From assembly GCA_910576125.1 (NCBI GenBank), contig CAJTHM010000001.1:248001-312000 (forward strand): 64,000 nucleotides of DNA, given 5' to 3'. The DNA is from Lachnospiraceae bacterium. Its GTDB lineage: Bacteria > Bacillota > Clostridia > Lachnospirales > Lachnospiraceae. The notes under the pieces are model-generated. The model was not told the DNA's origin. It ran no database searches and saw only the letters and a list, made by a program, of their open reading frames with translations. Made by a program: the position numbers and the translations under genes. The first letter of the stretch is position 1. Each line of letters starts with the position of its first letter. Shown here piece after piece: positions 17,207 through 25,451 of the stretch.

Positions 17207-17798
17207 CTATCTTCTCCTTCCACACATCCTTGCTTTTCGCCCCCTGCACCGCTTCCAGCAGATTGCCCTCCTGGTCGAAAAAGAAAGTGGTAGGCACCCC
17301 TGTCACGTCTTTCAGCATTGAATAGTACAGAAATCTGTTCAGCAGCAGATGAGGATAGTCCGCCCCCGTCTGCTCAATCAAAGTCCTTGCGTTCTCCATA
17401 ATCTCTTCATCGGCGCCCTCCTCCACATCGCTGATGATTCCAATCAGCTGGAAGTCGCCCGCGTCATATTCACCGGCCAGCTCGCCCAGATCCGGCATCT
17501 CGCTCAGACAGGGATTGCAGTAGGTAGCCCACACATTGACCATAGTAAGCCTGGACTGGCCGAAGATATCTGAAGTGACGATATTCCCCTCCATATCCTG
17601 TCCGGAAAAGCTGATGGCAGCCGGACTTTCCGCCTCCTCTGCAGCCTGTGATGTGCCGCTCTGGGAAGTCCCCTCTTTCATCTCCCCTATAGACGCGTCT
17701 TCCCCGCATCCGCATATCAGCCCTGCCGTTAGAAAGGCAGAAAGCAGGACTGTGCCGCATTTTCTTTTTCGCATATATTTCTTCTTTTTATCAAACAT
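17184..17798 (-). CDS. TlpA/ResA-type extracytoplasmic thiol-disulfide protein
   Basis: A 204-residue exported thioredoxin-like protein. It has a basic N-terminus, a hydrophobic segment and a Cys near residue 31 (LICGCGED) that could be lipidated. The lipobox is imperfect. A low-complexity linker follows, then a thioredoxin fold (about 60-204) with the active site WATYCNPC (Cys94 and Cys97) and the cis-Pro in VTGVPTTFFFDQEG. It would reduce or oxidise disulfides on the outer face of the membrane. It heads a four-gene operon with the CXXC peptide, the NapH-like protein and a 74-residue protein, which suggests that cytoplasmic electrons reach it through these partners. The ATG follows GAGGTG. 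Confidence 0.9.
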   Translation of the reverse strand: MFDKKKKYMRKRKCGTVLLSAFLTAGLICGCGEDASIGEMKEGTSQSGTSQAAEEAESPAAISFSGQDMEGNIVTSDIFGQSRLTMVNVWATYCNPCLSEMPDLGELAGEYDAGDFQLIGIISDVEEGADEEIMENARTLIEQTGADYPHLLLNRFLYYSMLKDVTGVPTTFFFDQEGNLLEAVQGAKSKDVWKEKIDGFLEDM

Positions 17799-17863
17799 AT
17801 CTGCACCTCAAAATATCAAATTTATCTTCAAATATTATAACCCGAATATCCTGATATGTTAAT

Positions 17864-17891
17864 CAAAAACTCCGCAGGTTTTCCTGCGGAG
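17864..17891 (-). terminator. Terminator of rplM-rpsI
   Basis: A perfect 9-bp stem, CTCCGCAGG at 17870-17878 and CCTGCGGAG at 17883-17891, has a 4-base loop. In the minus direction TTTTTGATT follows. Confidence 0.93.
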
Positions 17892-17943
17892 TCCATATTT
17901 TTGAATCCGTAAAATTATCTTCCTCTCTCTAAGGGAAATGCTC

Positions 17944-18339
17944 TTATCTCTTGGAGAACTGAGGAGCACGTCTCGCAGCTTTCAGGCCGTACTTCTTTCT
18001 TTCCTTCATACGAGGGTCTCTCGTGAGGAAGCCTTCTTTCTTCAGGACCGGCCTGTACTCAGCGTCCACCTGAAGCAGCGCTCTTGCGATGCCATGTCTG
18101 ATAGCGCCTGCCTGTCCTGTGTATCCGCCGCCGCTCACGTTCACCAGCACGTCGAACTTCTCATTGGTGCCGGTAGCCACGAAAGGCTGACGGACGATGA
18201 CTTTCAGTGTCTCCATCCCGAAATAATCATCCATGTTCCTCTTATTGATGATAACATCGCCTTTGCCGGGTGTCAAATACACTCTTGCGATGGATTTCTT
18301 TCTTCTGCCTGTGCCGTAATACTTTTCCGTCTTAGCCAT
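17944..18339 (-). CDS. rpsI: Ribosomal protein uS9
   Basis: A 131-residue 30S subunit protein that reaches the P-site tRNA with its C-terminal tail. The family signature [19 protein letters not shown] and the terminal QFSKR are present; the final Lys-Arg is characteristic. Length is normal. It follows rplM with a 23-base gap, the standard pairing in bacteria. It opens [22 protein letters not shown] and shares the rplM promoter and the terminator at 17864-17891. Confidence 0.98.
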   Translation of the reverse strand: MAKTEKYYGTGRRKKSIARVYLTPGKGDVIINKRNMDDYFGMETLKVIVRQPFVATGTNEKFDVLVNVSGGGYTGQAGAIRHGIARALLQVDAEYRPVLKKEGFLTRDPRMKERKKYGLKAARRAPQFSKR

Positions 18340-18362
18340 GATTTATCTTATCCTCCTATCCC

Positions 18363-18791
18363 TTAGAATGTCAGTATCTCAGGCTTCTGAGCCGCATGCT
18401 TGTGCTCAGGCCCGGCGTATACGAACAGCTTTCTGTACATCTGCCTTCCTAAAGGTCCTTTCGGAAGCATGCCCTTAACTGCCAGCTCCACAACCTGCTC
18501 CGGCTTCTTAGCCAGCTTATCCCTCAGGGTGGTCTGCTTCAGGCCGCCTACATAATCGGAATGATGATAATAAATCTTCTGGTCAAGCTTCTTGCCGGTC
18601 ACCTTAATCTTCTCCGCATTGACGATGATGACGTAGTCACCTGTATCCATATGAGGGGTGAAGATCGGCTTGTTCTTTCCTCTTAAAACCTTGGCAACCT
18701 CTGAGGCAAGGCGTCCCAAAGTCATACCAGCAGCATCTACTACATACCATTTTCTATCGATTGTAGCTTCAGTAGCCATAAAAGTTTTCAT
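18363..18791 (-). CDS. rplM: Ribosomal protein uL13
   Basis: A 142-residue 50S subunit protein, an early assembly factor. It starts [20 protein letters not shown] and has [18 protein letters not shown] and the signature [29 protein letters not shown] near the C-terminus. The ATG at 18791 is preceded by GGAGGGAACGCA. The frame remains open upstream, but that part is leader sequence. A consensus promoter at 18955-18983 leaves a leader of about 155 bases, compatible with autogenous control as known for rplM in other bacteria. No specific structure was assigned. Confidence 0.98.
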   Translation of the reverse strand: MKTFMATEATIDRKWYVVDAAGMTLGRLASEVAKVLRGKNKPIFTPHMDTGDYVIIVNAEKIKVTGKKLDQKIYYHHSDYVGGLKQTTLRDKLAKKPEQVVELAVKGMLPKGPLGRQMYRKLFVYAGPEHKHAAQKPEILTF

Positions 18792-18948
18792 TGCGTTCCC
18801 TCCGTATTGCGTTTTCCTTGAGTCGGTATCCCGTGTCCGTCGCATCCTGCAGATGTCCGGGCTGCATTCCACGCTTCGCCGGGACGGTTTTTCTATTATC
18901 AAATGCTTCGCCGGGGCTTTGGCTCGGCATTTTGAATCGCTGTCACAC
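18792..18948 (-). ncRNA. Long 5' leader of rplM-rpsI
   Basis: The transcript predicted from 18955-18983 carries about 155 untranslated bases, GC-rich with short self-complementary stretches. In several Firmicutes the L13 operon leader binds its own product. I cannot match the known consensus by eye, so this is only a candidate regulatory leader. Confidence 0.35.
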
Positions 18949-18954
18949 TTGGAT

Positions 18955-18983
18955 ATTGTACTATAATCGACATCTCATGTCAA
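18955..18983 (-). promoter_or_regulatory. Promoter of rplM-rpsI
   Basis: Consensus TTGACA (rc of 18978-18983), a 17-base spacer and TACAAT (rc of 18955-18960) on the minus strand. Confidence 0.88.
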
Positions 18984-19022
18984 TCATTATTTTCCCAAAA
19001 AATCCAAAAAATTTAAGGATTT

Positions 19023-19766
19023 CTATAGAAATTCATAGCGTATCAGCGTCAGCCCGTGGGCCGGCGCGGTAGGGCCGGCGGCGGCCCGGTCTTTTGCCTC
19101 CAGAATCTCCTGCACGGACTCCGGCTCCCGCTTTCCCTGGCCTACCTCCAGCAGAGTCCCTGCGATGATCCGCACCATATTATACAGAAAGCCATTCCCG
19201 CACACCCTGATGACGATGTCCGGGCCCTGCTCCTCCACCCACAGCACATAAATGGTCCGCACCGTGCTCTGCACCTGGGCCCCGGCCTGGCAGAAGCTTT
19301 TGAAATCATGCTCCCCCTCCAGGTAAGCGGCCGCCTCCCGCATCCGCCCCACATCCAGCGGATGATAATTGAAATAAGAATACAGCCTTTTCACCGGCAT
19401 GGGAAATTCCGCCCTGTAGATCCGGTATTCGTAAGTCTTGCGGCTCTCGCAGTATCTGGGGTGCCAGTCCCCGGGCACCTCCTCGGACTTCTGTATGCGG
19501 ATGTCCTCCGGCAGTCTTTGGTTCAGCGCATAGGCAAACTTCCCGGCCGGCATCCTGGACACAGTGTCAAATATGGCCACATTGCCCATGGCATGGACGC
19601 CGGAATCCGTGCGGCTTGCGCCGGAGACCTGTATAGGTTCTTTCAAAAGTTCCGTAAGGCATCTGTTCAGCTCCGATTCGATGGTGATACCGTTGTCCTG
19701 AACCTGCCAGCCATGATAATTCGTGCCGTCGTAGGCTACTATCATGCGGACGCGCTTTTTATCCAT
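19023..19766 (-). CDS. truA: tRNA pseudouridine synthase A
   Basis: A 247-residue enzyme that isomerises uridines 38-40 in the tRNA anticodon arm. The catalytic Asp lies in GASRTDSGVHAMGNVA near residue 50. The N-terminal MIVAYDGTNYHGWQ and the C-terminal GNGFLYNMVRIIAGTLLEVG are family signatures. Length is normal. It is the last gene of the ecfA1-ecfA2-ecfT-truA cluster, a frequent arrangement in Firmicutes. The gap of about 145 bases to ecfT is longer than expected inside an operon, but no terminator was seen there. Confidence 0.96.
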   Translation of the reverse strand: MDKKRVRMIVAYDGTNYHGWQVQDNGITIESELNRCLTELLKEPIQVSGASRTDSGVHAMGNVAIFDTVSRMPAGKFAYALNQRLPEDIRIQKSEEVPGDWHPRYCESRKTYEYRIYRAEFPMPVKRLYSYFNYHPLDVGRMREAAAYLEGEHDFKSFCQAGAQVQSTVRTIYVLWVEEQGPDIVIRVCGNGFLYNMVRIIAGTLLEVGQGKREPESVQEILEAKDRAAAGPTAPAHGLTLIRYEFL

Positions 19767-19911
19767 CCCTTATCCCTTCTTTCTCCATACGTATCTTCAG
19801 GCACGCTTCCGGGCATGCCGCCTGCAGCATAAGTGCCGGGAACGGCACCCATCAGCCGCAGTCTTTCCGCCGGCCTGCATACTCCGATACCGCAGGACAT
19901 GCCCCAATCTG

Positions 19912-20715
19912 TCAGAACCGCAGCCTGCCCACCGTGATGCCCACCGCCAGATAGACAAAGATGCACAGATAGCCCAGCCTGTCCCTCTTTTCATAGACAA
20001 GCGGCTTCATCTTCGTCCTGCCCTCTCCGCCCCGGTAGCATCTGGCTTCCATGGCCATGGCCAGGTCGTTCGCCCTGCGGAACGCGGAGATGAACAGAGG
20101 CACCAGCAGCGGCACCAGGGCTTTGGCCCTTTTCACGATATTCCCTGTCTCGAAATCCGCCCCCCTGGCAATCTGGGCTTTCATAATCTTATCCGTCTCC
20201 TCCAGCAGGATGGGGATAAAGCGCAGCGCGATGGACATAATCATGGCCACCTCGTGCACCGGCACCTTGAACACTTTAAGCGGCCGCATCATCCGCTCCA
20301 TGCCGTCCGTCAGATTGTTGGGCGTGGTGGTCAAAGTCATAAGGGATGAGCCGATGATCAGCATCGTGAGCCGCACAGCCATGGTGACGGCTGTCCGCAG
20401 TCCCTCCACCGTAATCGTCAGTTTCCAGACCGAGACCAGTTCCGTGCCCGGAGTCAGAAAGAGATTGAAGACTACCGTAATCAGCAGCAGAAACACTATC
20501 GCTTTCATGCCTTTTACGATAAACTTAAAAGGCACATGGGAAAGCCCAATGACCGCTGCCAGAAAAACGGCCGCCGCTCCGTATCCCAGAAAATTACGGA
20601 ACAGGAACAGGGAAATGATATACAGCAGCGTTCCGCCCAGCTTCACCCTGGGGTCAAGTCTGTGTATCACCGATTCCGTCTGATAATATTGTCCTAATGT
20701 AATATCCCTCAGCAT
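19912..20715 (-). CDS. ecfT: Energy-coupling factor transporter membrane subunit EcfT
   Basis: A 267-residue integral membrane protein that links the two Ecf ATPases to exchangeable substrate-binding S components for vitamins and metals. It has several hydrophobic segments and both coupling motifs in the cytoplasmic region: ARGADFETGN and the related EARCYRGGEGRT. It begins MLRDITLGQYYQTESVIHRLDPRVKL, a typical start for the family. It follows ecfA2 by about 100 bases. No S component lies in the window, so this is a group II (shared) module whose substrate partners are elsewhere. Confidence 0.96.
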   Translation of the reverse strand: MLRDITLGQYYQTESVIHRLDPRVKLGGTLLYIISLFLFRNFLGYGAAAVFLAAVIGLSHVPFKFIVKGMKAIVFLLLITVVFNLFLTPGTELVSVWKLTITVEGLRTAVTMAVRLTMLIIGSSLMTLTTTPNNLTDGMERMMRPLKVFKVPVHEVAMIMSIALRFIPILLEETDKIMKAQIARGADFETGNIVKRAKALVPLLVPLFISAFRRANDLAMAMEARCYRGGEGRTKMKPLVYEKRDRLGYLCIFVYLAVGITVGRLRF

Positions 20716-20816
20716 ATCGCTCCTCGCCAGTATCTATATAAACAACATTTCATTCTGCCGGCCGCATAGCATAGCCAGTCATGCCGTTTATCCTTTTTTT
20801 GCAAAATTTAACCGCT

Positions 20817-21680
20817 TCATATATATGTTCCTTTACGCCCCAGCGCCCCCAGCACCGTCTCAACCGCCTCGCCGGTAGTCGTAGCATTCACATCCACATC
20901 AAATCCCCTGTCTTTCAGCGCATGGAGGATATATGTGACCTGGGGGGCCGCCAGTCCTATCTTCTCCAGCTCTTTATAATGAGAGAATACCTCTCTGGGC
21001 ACATCATCATACATGACCTTTCCCTTGTTCATGACAATGATCCGATCCACATATTCCGCCACATCCTCCATGCTGTGGGACACCAGCAGGATAGTCATAT
21101 TTGTCCTGACCTGCAGTTCCTTAATCTGGCGCAGTATCTCGTCCCTGCCCTTTGGATCCAAGCCCGCCGTAGGTTCGTCCAGTATCAGCACCTCCGGCGA
21201 CATGGCCAGCACTCCTGCTATGGCCGCCCGGCGCTTCTGTCCCCCGGAAAGTTCAAAGGGCGACTGGTAATACAGTTCTGCAGGCATCCCCACTTTGCGC
21301 AGCGCGTCAAAAGCCCGAAGCTCTGCCTCTCTCCTGTCCAGTCCCAGATTCTTCGGCCCGAAGCACACATCACTGAACACGTCTATCTCAAAGAGCTGAT
21401 GCTCCGGGTACTGGAAGACCAGCCCCACCTTGCTGCGCAGCTTCTTCATCTGGAAATCCTTGTCATAAATGTCCTCGCCGTTAAAATAGATATGGCCCGA
21501 GGCAGCCCTCAACAGGCCGTTCATATGCTGTACCAGCGTGGACTTCCCTGAGCCTGTATGCCCGATGATGCCCACGAACTGCCCGTCCGGAATCTGAAGG
21601 CATACATCGTCCAGCGCCTTAACCGCCAAAGGGCCGTCCTCTCCGTATATATAATTCACATGATTCAGAATAATCGACAT
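20817..21680 (-). CDS. ecfA2: Energy-coupling factor transporter ATPase EcfA2
   Basis: A 287-residue ABC ATPase with Walker A GHTGSGKST near residue 40, the Q-loop in VGLVFQYPEHQLFE, signature ELSGGQKRR, Walker B VLILDEPTAGLDPKG and the switch His in LLVSHSMEDVAEY. The FQYPEHQLFE sequence is typical of the EcfA2 half of the heterodimer. It lies 20 bases downstream of ecfA1. The C-terminal extension (about 245-287, with GFDVDVNATTTGEAVETVLGAL) is the dimer-stabilising tail common in EcfA proteins. Confidence 0.97.
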   Translation of the reverse strand: MSIILNHVNYIYGEDGPLAVKALDDVCLQIPDGQFVGIIGHTGSGKSTLVQHMNGLLRAASGHIYFNGEDIYDKDFQMKKLRSKVGLVFQYPEHQLFEIDVFSDVCFGPKNLGLDRREAELRAFDALRKVGMPAELYYQSPFELSGGQKRRAAIAGVLAMSPEVLILDEPTAGLDPKGRDEILRQIKELQVRTNMTILLVSHSMEDVAEYVDRIIVMNKGKVMYDDVPREVFSHYKELEKIGLAAPQVTYILHALKDRGFDVDVNATTTGEAVETVLGALGRKGTYI

Positions 21681-21700
21681 AACGATACCTCATATGCGTT

Positions 21701-22561
21701 CTAATGCATCTCATTGCCCGCGGCCAGGGCATCCGCCAGTTCCTCCACTGTAAGGATGCCGTCCGGCAGCCTGATGCCCTTTTTCTGCAGTTCATGGGCC
21801 AGAAGCGTCACCTGAGGCACATCCAGACGCAGCTCCTGCAGCTTTTCCACCTGGGAGAAAATCTCCCGGGGCGTGCCCTCCATGGCGATTTTGCCGCTGT
21901 CCATGACGAACACTCTGTCCGCATGGATGATTTCTTCCATATAATGGGTAATCAGCACCACCGTGATGCCCTCCACATCATTCAGCGCCCGCACTGCCCG
22001 GACCACTTCTCCTCGCCCCTTGGGATCCAGCATGGCGGTGGGCTCGTCCAGCACGATGCACTTGGGATGCATGGCCAGCACTCCTGCTATGGAGACGCGT
22101 TGCTTCTGCCCGCCGGAAAGCTTGTTGGGGGAATGCTTCCTATACTCATACATGCCCACAGCCTTTAGGCTCTCCTCCACACGTTCCCAAATCTCCCTGG
22201 TAGGGACGCCCATGTTCTCCGGCCCGAAGCCCACGTCCTCCTCCACTACCTGCCCGATGATCTGGTTATCCGGATTCTGGAACACCATCCCCGCTCTCTG
22301 GCGGATGTCCCAGACATGCTCCTCCTTGGAGGTGTCCATTCCGTCCACCCAGACAGTCCCCTCGGTGGGATTCAAAATGGCGTTGATATGTTTGGCCAGC
22401 GTAGACTTCCCCGAGCCGTTATGGCCCAGGATGGCAATGAATTCCCCTGCCTGAACGTCCAGGCTCACCTTGTCCACAGCCGTTGTGAAGCCCTCTACAT
22501 TTCCCTCTTCATCCCGCCTGACATATTCATATACCAAATCCTTTGTCCGAATGATTCCCAT
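21701..22561 (-). CDS. ecfA1: Energy-coupling factor transporter ATPase EcfA1
   Basis: A 286-residue ABC ATPase: Walker [11 protein letters not shown]-loop [14 protein letters not shown], signature KLSGGQKQR, Walker [16 protein letters not shown], and switch His in [17 protein letters not shown] marks the EcfA1 half. It heads the ecfA1-ecfA2-ecfT-truA cluster and is preceded by AAAGGAAG and the promoter at 22620-22648. Repeat copy B lies directly upstream of that promoter's -35. The C-terminal [18 protein letters not shown] is the usual tail. Confidence 0.97.
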   Translation of the reverse strand: MGIIRTKDLVYEYVRRDEEGNVEGFTTAVDKVSLDVQAGEFIAILGHNGSGKSTLAKHINAILNPTEGTVWVDGMDTSKEEHVWDIRQRAGMVFQNPDNQIIGQVVEEDVGFGPENMGVPTREIWERVEESLKAVGMYEYRKHSPNKLSGGQKQRVSIAGVLAMHPKCIVLDEPTAMLDPKGRGEVVRAVRALNDVEGITVVLITHYMEEIIHADRVFVMDSGKIAMEGTPREIFSQVEKLQELRLDVPQVTLLAHELQKKGIRLPDGILTVEELADALAAGNEMH

Positions 22562-22619
22562 GCTTTCTTATCTTCCTTTCATCCACGGCATGCGGCCGAA
22601 AACGGCCCGCCTGTCTCAC

Positions 22620-22648
22620 ATTATATTAGATTCCATGGATTATTACAA
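22620..22648 (-). promoter_or_regulatory. Promoter of the ecfA1-ecfA2-ecfT-truA operon
   Basis: TTGTAA (rc of 22643-22648), a 17-base spacer and a perfect TATAAT (rc of 22620-22625) on the minus strand. The repeat element copy B ends five bases upstream of the -35. Confidence 0.75.
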
Positions 22649-22652
22649 GATA

Positions 22653-22752
22653 TACTGCTTAACAGTTCAAATTTCCGAGTAACCTGACTGCATGCGCCAG
22701 CTATATACGATTAACTAAGGCAGTATGGCAGATTCTGGCGTTATATAGTATA
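22653..22752 (-). repeat. 100-bp dispersed element, copy B
   Basis: This copy is the inverse orientation of copy A (11423-11522), with the same 100-base length and about 80% identity by eye. On the minus strand it reads TATACTATATAAC at one end and AAGCAGTATA at the other, giving imperfect terminal inverted repeats that begin and end with TATA. It lies directly upstream of the ecf operon promoter. It has no coding frame. Confidence 0.7.
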
Positions 22753-22807
22753 TTTCAGTGCCTCCGGCCACAGCTGGATTTACAAAAATCTTTTCCTGTG
22801 ATATTCT

Positions 22808-22924
22808 TATAATAGAATCCAAGAGAGGATTCTATTATCAAGTTTCTATAATAGAATCCAAGAGAGGATTCTATTATCAAGTTTCTATAATAGAATCTGA
22901 CACAGGATTTCTATTACCAAAGTT
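22808..22924. repeat. Three 39-bp tandem palindromic repeats
   Basis: Units start at 22808, 22847 and 22886. Each begins TATAATAGAATC. In the first two, the 12-base arm ATAATAGAATCC and its exact complement GGATTCTATTAT surround a six-base AAGAGA. The third unit has diverged (GATTCTATTA becomes GATTTCTATTA). A single copy of the same palindrome (TATAATAGAATC...GATTCTATTATCAAAG) occurs at 58685-58712, upstream of another plus-strand gene. Each unit therefore offers a TATAAT hexamer overlapped by a palindrome. Confidence 0.85.
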
Positions 22925-22960
22925 CTATTATGCAAAAAGATGCGGAAAGGAATTCCCTCT

Positions 22961-24004
22961 ATGGATAGAGATAAAATCATTAAAATGGTAGTGGCTTTAG
23001 CAGCTATCGTCATTATCGCAACCAGCCTTGGCAAATTGTTCAACAGAGATTCCATGAGCCTGAGCGAATATGCCGAACTGAACGGCATCGCGGCGGAAGC
23101 TTCTCCAAAACCTGAAAACAGCCATGTTCCAGCAAGCGCTTCACCGATGCCGGAAAGCGATGACGGCTTCCCCGCGCCCTCTCCCGCGGCGCCAAATAGC
23201 GGCGCGGCTTCCCCCGGGACAACTCTGCCTCCAAAAGACGGCATGGCTTCTTCAGAATCGGCGGATGGTTCCATGCTTTCCGATTCCTCCGGCAGCCCGG
23301 AAGACGCCTTTGTCTCCTGTTCTTTAATCGGCGCCTCACTAAACGGCACCAGCCAGCTGGAAGAGCGCGTCTCATTGGAGAAAGGCTTTTATTATGAGCC
23401 CATATCCGATAACCTGCGCCGCTATATGACCGGCATCTCTTATCCCGCTGCTGACGGCACAGATAAGGATGACGCCGTTAAAGAGGGTTCCGCTCCGGAA
23501 ATCACCTTTGACGAGCTCAGATATCTCCATATCCTCCACTATGACTTTGACGGAGAGGTTGCGGAGGGGGAACTTGTCTGTAATGCGTCGATAGCCGCCG
23601 ATCTGGCGGAAATCTTCCAGGAGCTCTACCGCAGTGAATACAGGCTGGAAAAAGTGCTCTTAATCGATGAGTACGAGGGGGACGACACCGCCTCCATGGA
23701 GGACAACAACACCTCCTGCTTCAACTACCGCACGGTGGATGACACAGACCGCCTTTCCAGGCACGCCTACGGCCTGGCCATCGACATCAATCCCCTGTAC
23801 AATCCCTACGTTACCTATACAGAGGACGGCAGGGAAAAAGTATCCCCTGCCTCCGCCCTCCCCTATGCCGACAGGGATTCGGGCTTTCCCTACAAAATCG
23901 ATGAAAACGATCTATGCTATAAGCTCTTCACCCAACACGGCTTTACCTGGGGCGGAAACTGGAACAATATGAAAGATTACCAGCATTTCCAGAAAACCCC
24001 GTAA
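22961..24004 (+). CDS. Membrane-anchored M15-family (VanY-like) D,D-peptidase
   Basis: A 347-residue protein with an N-terminal membrane anchor (about residues 8-25), a low-complexity Ser/Pro/Ala-rich linker (about 40-125) and a C-terminal M15 peptidase domain. The zinc and catalytic residues are visible in SRHAYGLAIDINPLYNPY (the SxHxxGxAxD motif) and in DYQHFQ at the end, where the last His binds zinc. Such enzymes remove D-Ala from, or cut within, peptidoglycan peptides outside the cell. The ATG at 22961 is preferred because AAAGGA lies nine bases before it; an in-frame ATG at 22940 lacks this. Palindromic 39-bp repeats lie immediately upstream. No van resistance genes are near, so a housekeeping wall role is likelier than glycopeptide resistance. 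Confidence 0.85.
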   Translation: MDRDKIIKMVVALAAIVIIATSLGKLFNRDSMSLSEYAELNGIAAEASPKPENSHVPASASPMPESDDGFPAPSPAAPNSGAASPGTTLPPKDGMASSESADGSMLSDSSGSPEDAFVSCSLIGASLNGTSQLEERVSLEKGFYYEPISDNLRRYMTGISYPAADGTDKDDAVKEGSAPEITFDELRYLHILHYDFDGEVAEGELVCNASIAADLAEIFQELYRSEYRLEKVLLIDEYEGDDTASMEDNNTSCFNYRTVDDTDRLSRHAYGLAIDINPLYNPYVTYTEDGREKVSPASALPYADRDSGFPYKIDENDLCYKLFTQHGFTWGGNWNNMKDYQHFQKTP

Positions 24005-24014
24005 ACCGCATTTC

Positions 24015-25367
24015 CTATATCTTGATTTCCGTCCATTTACCCTGCCGGAACCGGATGCTGCCGAAAATGAAACGGGACAGCTGATCCGCGATGACCCCTA
24101 TCCAGATGCCGGTGATTCCCATATGTAGCACATATCCAAAGAAGTAGGAGCCGAAAGTCCTCACGATGGTGACGCTGATGGTGGACGCAACGGCTGTGTA
24201 CAGGGTATCTCCTGCGCCCCGCAGGCATCCCATGTAGATGACCTGCGCAATCTGCAGGACGACCACGAATATGATGATGTGCATGATGCTGATGCCGATT
24301 GCAACAATCTCTTCTTCCTCGAAGAACAGCTCCATCAAAGCCCTGGCTCCAAAGAAATATATGACCGCCAGCGCTACGGAAATCACCGTGCCCATCATCC
24401 GGCATGTCCTGCCGTACTGCTTGGCCCGCTCAGGCTGCCTCGCCCCCAGGCTGAACCCGATCAGCGCCACCGCAGTGGCCTGCAGGCCGTCTCCGAAAGA
24501 GAAGGACAAGCCCATGATATTCATTCCCACCTGATGGGCCGCCATGGCCGCGGTCCCTTGTTTCGCCGCCATGATAGCCGTCAGCATAAATCCGATGCGC
24601 ATCAGAATCTGCTCCGCGAAGACACTGTAGCCCACCTTGATGATGTTCTTCAGAGCTTCTCCGGCCGGCTTTATCCGCTCCTTGAGGATATAGGGAATGC
24701 TGACGAAATTATCCGTCTTCCACACGGAAAGGACACTCATGACACTGGACACCACAGTCCCCAGCACCGTGGCCAGAGCCGCGCCCCTTATCCCCAGGGC
24801 AGGAAAACCGAAATGTCCCTGAATCAGCAGATAATTGAACACGATATTCACGGTATTGGACACCAGGTTCGTGCGCATGGTGATGCGGGTATTGCCAGCG
24901 CCCCGCTGGGCGGAGTTGGTGCCCATCTGGATACAGTTGAAGATCATGCCGCCCATGATAATCCTGAAATACAGTACCGCGCTGTCATGGGTGACTTCTT
25001 CAGAACCGCACAGACGTATGATAGGGTCAGCCAGCGCCACCATCAGAACACTTACAGCAATGGCCATGGCCACAATGAATACAAGAAATGTGGCAAAAAT
25101 CTGGTTTGCCTCCTCCCGCTTTCCCTGACCCTTCCGCCTGGCTACCAGCGCAGATATGGACACATTCGCGGCTATGAACAGGGACAGACCTACGAATTTG
25201 GGCTGCGTAGTCAGGCCTACCGCCGCCACCGCGTAGGAGCCCATGGAACTGACCATCAGGGAATCCACAAGGCCTGCGAACGCGGCAAAAAACGACTCCA
25301 AAATCGCGGGCCATGCCATGGCAAAAGTCTTCTTCACGTCATCCTTGTCATACTGGAACAATCTCAT
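24015..25367 (-). CDS. MATE-family efflux transporter
   Basis: A 450-residue polytopic protein with about 12 membrane helices in two homologous halves, as in the MATE (NorM/DinF) family. These Na+ or H+ antiporters export cationic drugs or metabolites. It starts MRLFQYDKDDVKKTFAMAWPAILESFFAAFAGLVDSLMVSSMG, a characteristic first helix. GTNSAQRGAGNTRITMRTNLVSN and CLRGAGDTLY are the family's repeat signatures. It converges with the peptidase gene, with ten bases between stops, and starts just before the terminator that ends the ribosomal operon. The substrate is unknown. Confidence 0.94.
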   Translation of the reverse strand: MRLFQYDKDDVKKTFAMAWPAILESFFAAFAGLVDSLMVSSMGSYAVAAVGLTTQPKFVGLSLFIAANVSISALVARRKGQGKREEANQIFATFLVFIVAMAIAVSVLMVALADPIIRLCGSEEVTHDSAVLYFRIIMGGMIFNCIQMGTNSAQRGAGNTRITMRTNLVSNTVNIVFNYLLIQGHFGFPALGIRGAALATVLGTVVSSVMSVLSVWKTDNFVSIPYILKERIKPAGEALKNIIKVGYSVFAEQILMRIGFMLTAIMAAKQGTAAMAAHQVGMNIMGLSFSFGDGLQATAVALIGFSLGARQPERAKQYGRTCRMMGTVISVALAVIYFFGARALMELFFEEEEIVAIGISIMHIIIFVVVLQIAQVIYMGCLRGAGDTLYTAVASTISVTIVRTFGSYFFGYVLHMGITGIWIGVIADQLSRFIFGSIRFRQGKWTEIKI

Positions 25368-25397
25368 TGTTTCTGCCTTTCACAAAATCTGTCCTTG

Positions 25398-25431
25398 TAA
25401 AAAGGGAACCAATGACTTCCCATTGGCTCCC
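25398..25431 (-). terminator. Terminator of the S10-spc-alpha operon
   Basis: GGGAACCAATG at 25404-25414 and CATTGGCTCCC at 25421-25431 form an 11-bp stem with one mismatch. In the minus direction five T and A follow. It lies about 20 bases after the rplQ stop. Confidence 0.9.
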
Positions 25432-25451
25432 TGTCCATTTTCTCTTTACAT

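Larger units (their letters stand above)
22562..22960. other. Intergenic region between the ecf operon and the VanY-like gene
   Basis: This divergent 399-base gap holds the ecf promoter, dispersed element copy B and the 39-bp palindromic tandem repeats. I see no gene. For the plus-strand peptidase only TATAAT hexamers in the repeats are convincing; no -35 was found. Confidence 0.6.

Noticed and set aside
22808..22924. CRISPR-like array (39-bp repeats)
   Set aside because: The units are directly contiguous, with no variable spacers, and no cas genes are near. They are tandem palindromes.
22961..24004. Vancomycin-resistance vanY
   Set aside because: The M15 domain fits, but no vanH, vanA/B, vanX or vanRS-type cluster is adjacent, so resistance is not supported.
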